Origin: Desulfatirhabdium butyrativorans
GTDB taxonomy: Bacteria > Desulfobacterota > Desulfobacteria > Desulfobacterales > JAIFKL01
Direction of reading: 5' to 3'
Assembly: GCA_022736535.1 (NCBI GenBank)
Contig: DZCT01000015.1
Location: 1 to 6,153 of the forward strand
Length of the DNA stretch: 6,153 nt
Each line of letters starts with the position of its first letter. Within the stretch, counting starts at the first letter, position 1. A program made the position numbers and the translations under genes. The notes under the pieces were generated by a model. It was not told the DNA's origin, made no database searches, and saw nothing but the letters and a program-made list of their open reading frames with translations. Shown here in pieces: positions 4,403-6,153 of this stretch.

Positions 4403-6145
4403 TTGAAGACGATATTGGTCGTAGATGACGATAAGATGATCCTCCGCCTTGCAACCGAGGCGCTCAAAGATTATGGCGAAGGCTTCAACGTGCTGACAGC
4501 GATGAACGGGAAGCAGGCATTGCAGATTTTGAGCGCGTCTGCTGTGGACCTTGTCATAACGGATCTCAAAATGCCCGTTATGGACGGCTACGAACTGCTG
4601 ACCCATACCGGCAGAAACTATCGGAATATTCCGATTATCGTTATGACAGGTTACGGTTCACGGGAAATCGCAAAGCAGCTCAAACAGAAAGGCGTGCTGC
4701 ATTATATAGAAAAGCCTTTTGAAATCAATATGCTTCGTGAAAAAATCGTCGATGCGTTTGCCGCAGGTTCCAAAGGCTTTATTCACGGCTTCACACTGGC
4801 AAATTTTCTTCAGGCAGTGGAGGTGGAGCAGAAAAGCATCACGCTGAGAATCAAATCAAATCGCCGGGTGGGCTATCTGCATCTGCATGAGGGGGACCTG
4901 ACAGATGCGGAAACCGATCCGGGCACCTGTCCGCCCCTGACCGGGGAAGAAGCGGCAATGGAAATCCTGTGCTGGGATGACGCCAATATCGAGATACTGG
5001 CGATACAGAAAAAAGAAAGAACCATTGAACGCTCTCTGATGCAGATATTGCTGGAGGCTTCCAAACGCAAGGATGAAAAACTGCCGGTTCCCCAAAATCG
5101 GGAACAGGAACTGGAAGAAGCTGTACAGATGGCGGAAGCGCATCATTTCAAAGAGGCTCAGAGCCTGATTGCCGCATTTTTAAAAAAAGAACCCCGCAGC
5201 GCCCGCGGCTGGCTCTGGTGTTCGCGCATTGTGGTCACGATGAAATCCGTGGAGGCATTTCTCGCCAATGCGGCAAAGCTTGCGCCCCGGGCCCCCGAGG
5301 TCAGCGAAGAACTCGCCAAACTGAATCTTGCCAAAACCAAAATCCCCCCGGATACAGCAGCCGGACAGGTGCGGCGCTGTCCCTTCTGCTGGTGTCCGCT
5401 GGAAACAAAAGAAGTGCAGTGCGGTTACTGCAAAGCGCATCTGATGATTCATCCCCAGTTTTTCGCCGCGCCCCGGGATGCCCGGGGAGATATTCTTGAA
5501 AAAGCCGTTGAGCGCTACATGCGGGTGATCGGCAGGGAAAAAAACATCAACGCCTACTATTATCTGAGCATCGCGCATCTGAATCTGGAACATTGGGAAG
5601 AAACCCTGAATCTGTTTCACAAGACGGTCCGGATGGAGCCGGAGAAAAAAGTTTTTCTGGATCAGTTGCGCCGACTGCTCAACTATATGGCTTTGGAAAC
5701 ATCCACCGAAGGCTTTGAAAAAACGCTGCCCGAACCGCCCGGGGGGCAGGGTGCGGAAACAGAGCAGGCAGGGCGGGCGCCGGAAAAGAAAAAGATATTG
5801 GTGGTGGAAGACAGCCCCACCACCCGCAAAGTCATCAGCATCACGCTGGGACAGCGGGGCTATGACATCATGGAGGCAAGAGACGGACTGGAGGCGCTTT
5901 CGCGTCTGAGCGAGGAACGTCCCGATCTGATACTGCTGGATATCATACTGCCCAAAATGGACGGATACAAAATACTTTCGATCATCAAAGACAATGCGCT
6001 GTTCAAAGACATACCGGTGATCATGCTGACCAGCAAAGACGGGATGATAAACAAGTGGAAAGGCAGACGTGCGGGAGCGGATGCCTATCTGACCAAGCCT
6101 TTCAAACCGGAGATACTGGTCGAGACGATAGAGAAATATTTGTAA
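4403..6145 (+). CDS. Two-receiver response regulator: REC-PATAN-TPR-zinc ribbon-TPR-REC
   Basis: This is a signalling protein with no DNA-binding or enzymatic output domain, so it probably works by protein-protein contact. The first receiver (about residues 1-120) has acidic DDD 8-10, phosphoacceptor D54, T82 and K104. Residues about 125-226 look like a PATAN (DUF4388) domain, with the GxL...LANFLQAVEVEQK start and a GYLHLHEGDLTDAE core. Two TPR-like helical stretches (about 230-310 and 355-430) flank a zinc ribbon, CPFC (326-329) and CGYC (340-343). A charged linker leads to the second receiver (about 462-580), with E469/D470, phosphoacceptor D513, T543 and K565 all intact; it is close to the PilG type. 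PATAN receivers such as cyanobacterial PatA and PilG-like proteins act in chemosensory, type IV pilus and development pathways, so a role in surface motility or a related CheA-type phosphorelay is inferred. It has its own promoter and a TTG start. The downstream neighbour is beyond the window. Confidence 0.9.
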   Translation: MKTILVVDDDKMILRLATEALKDYGEGFNVLTAMNGKQALQILSASAVDLVITDLKMPVMDGYELLTHTGRNYRNIPIIVMTGYGSREIAKQLKQKGVLHYIEKPFEINMLREKIVDAFAAGSKGFIHGFTLANFLQAVEVEQKSITLRIKSNRRVGYLHLHEGDLTDAETDPGTCPPLTGEEAAMEILCWDDANIEILAIQKKERTIERSLMQILLEASKRKDEKLPVPQNREQELEEAVQMAEAHHFKEAQSLIAAFLKKEPRSARGWLWCSRIVVTMKSVEAFLANAAKLAPRAPEVSEELAKLNLAKTKIPPDTAAGQVRRCPFCWCPLETKEVQCGYCKAHLMIHPQFFAAPRDARGDILEKAVERYMRVIGREKNINAYYYLSIAHLNLEHWEETLNLFHKTVRMEPEKKVFLDQLRRLLNYMALETSTEGFEKTLPEPPGGQGAETEQAGRAPEKKKILVVEDSPTTRKVISITLGQRGYDIMEARDGLEALSRLSEERPDLILLDIILPKMDGYKILSIIKDNALFKDIPVIMLTSKDGMINKWKGRRAGADAYLTKPFKPEILVETIEKYL

Positions 6146-6153
6146 ATTGAGAA

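Noticed and set aside
5180..5620. Minus-strand open frame of 146 codons and plus-strand frame 5218-5499 inside the response regulator
   Set aside because: Both overlap the zinc-ribbon and helical region of a clear coding frame and encode nothing recognisable.
6146..6153. ATTGAGAA at the window end, also at 1584-1591 just before the activator start
   Set aside because: Eight bases shared twice may be chance or filler repeat, and the sequence stops before a following gene can be seen.

Overview
This window looks like a stretch of chromosome from a Desulfobacterota (deltaproteobacteria-like) organism. That placement is inference from the style of the UvrB protein, a sigma-54 activator, a PATAN-type two-receiver response regulator, and intergenic DNA full of short hairpin repeats. 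All recognisable genes are on the + strand, and there are no tRNA, rRNA, CRISPR or intact transposase genes.

Layout. Bases 1-1512 hold the 3' three quarters of uvrB (nucleotide excision repair; its start lies upstream of the window). A 79-bp gap with two small hairpins separates it from a complete 584-residue sigma-54-dependent activator (1592-3346) with two PAS domains, an intact AAA+ domain and a C-terminal Fis-type helix-turn-helix. Next comes a 573-bp non-coding tract (3347-3919) packed with hairpins, dispersed-repeat-like sequences, a near-consensus sigma-54 promoter (3611-3627), a 180-bp unit bounded by 25-bp imperfect inverted repeats (3634-3813), and heptameric tandem repeats. This tract leads into a 51-codon gene of unknown function (3920-4075) with an exceptionally strong Shine-Dalgarno sequence. 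A second intergenic tract (4076-4402) contains a likely terminator, a near-consensus sigma-70 promoter with 17-bp spacing (4252-4280), and a foldable leader of about 115 nt. The last gene (4403-6145, TTG start) encodes a 580-residue protein with the order REC - PATAN - TPR-like - zinc ribbon - TPR-like - REC. The window ends 8 bases after its stop.

How the parts may work together. The two PAS domains of the activator would sense a cytoplasmic signal and license sigma-54 transcription. The only good sigma-54 promoter in the window lies about 265 bp downstream of its gene and points at the small gene, so a local activator-to-small-protein circuit is a reasonable hypothesis. The double-receiver protein resembles the PatA/PilG-like output proteins of chemosensory and surface-motility pathways. 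It has its own sigma-70 promoter and is probably a separate unit. Nothing in the sequence links uvrB functionally to the signalling genes.

The most notable points are the sigma-54 promoter abutting an inverted-repeat-bounded element, a heptamer repeat family present both between genes and inside the activator's coding sequence, and the unusual domain order of the last protein.
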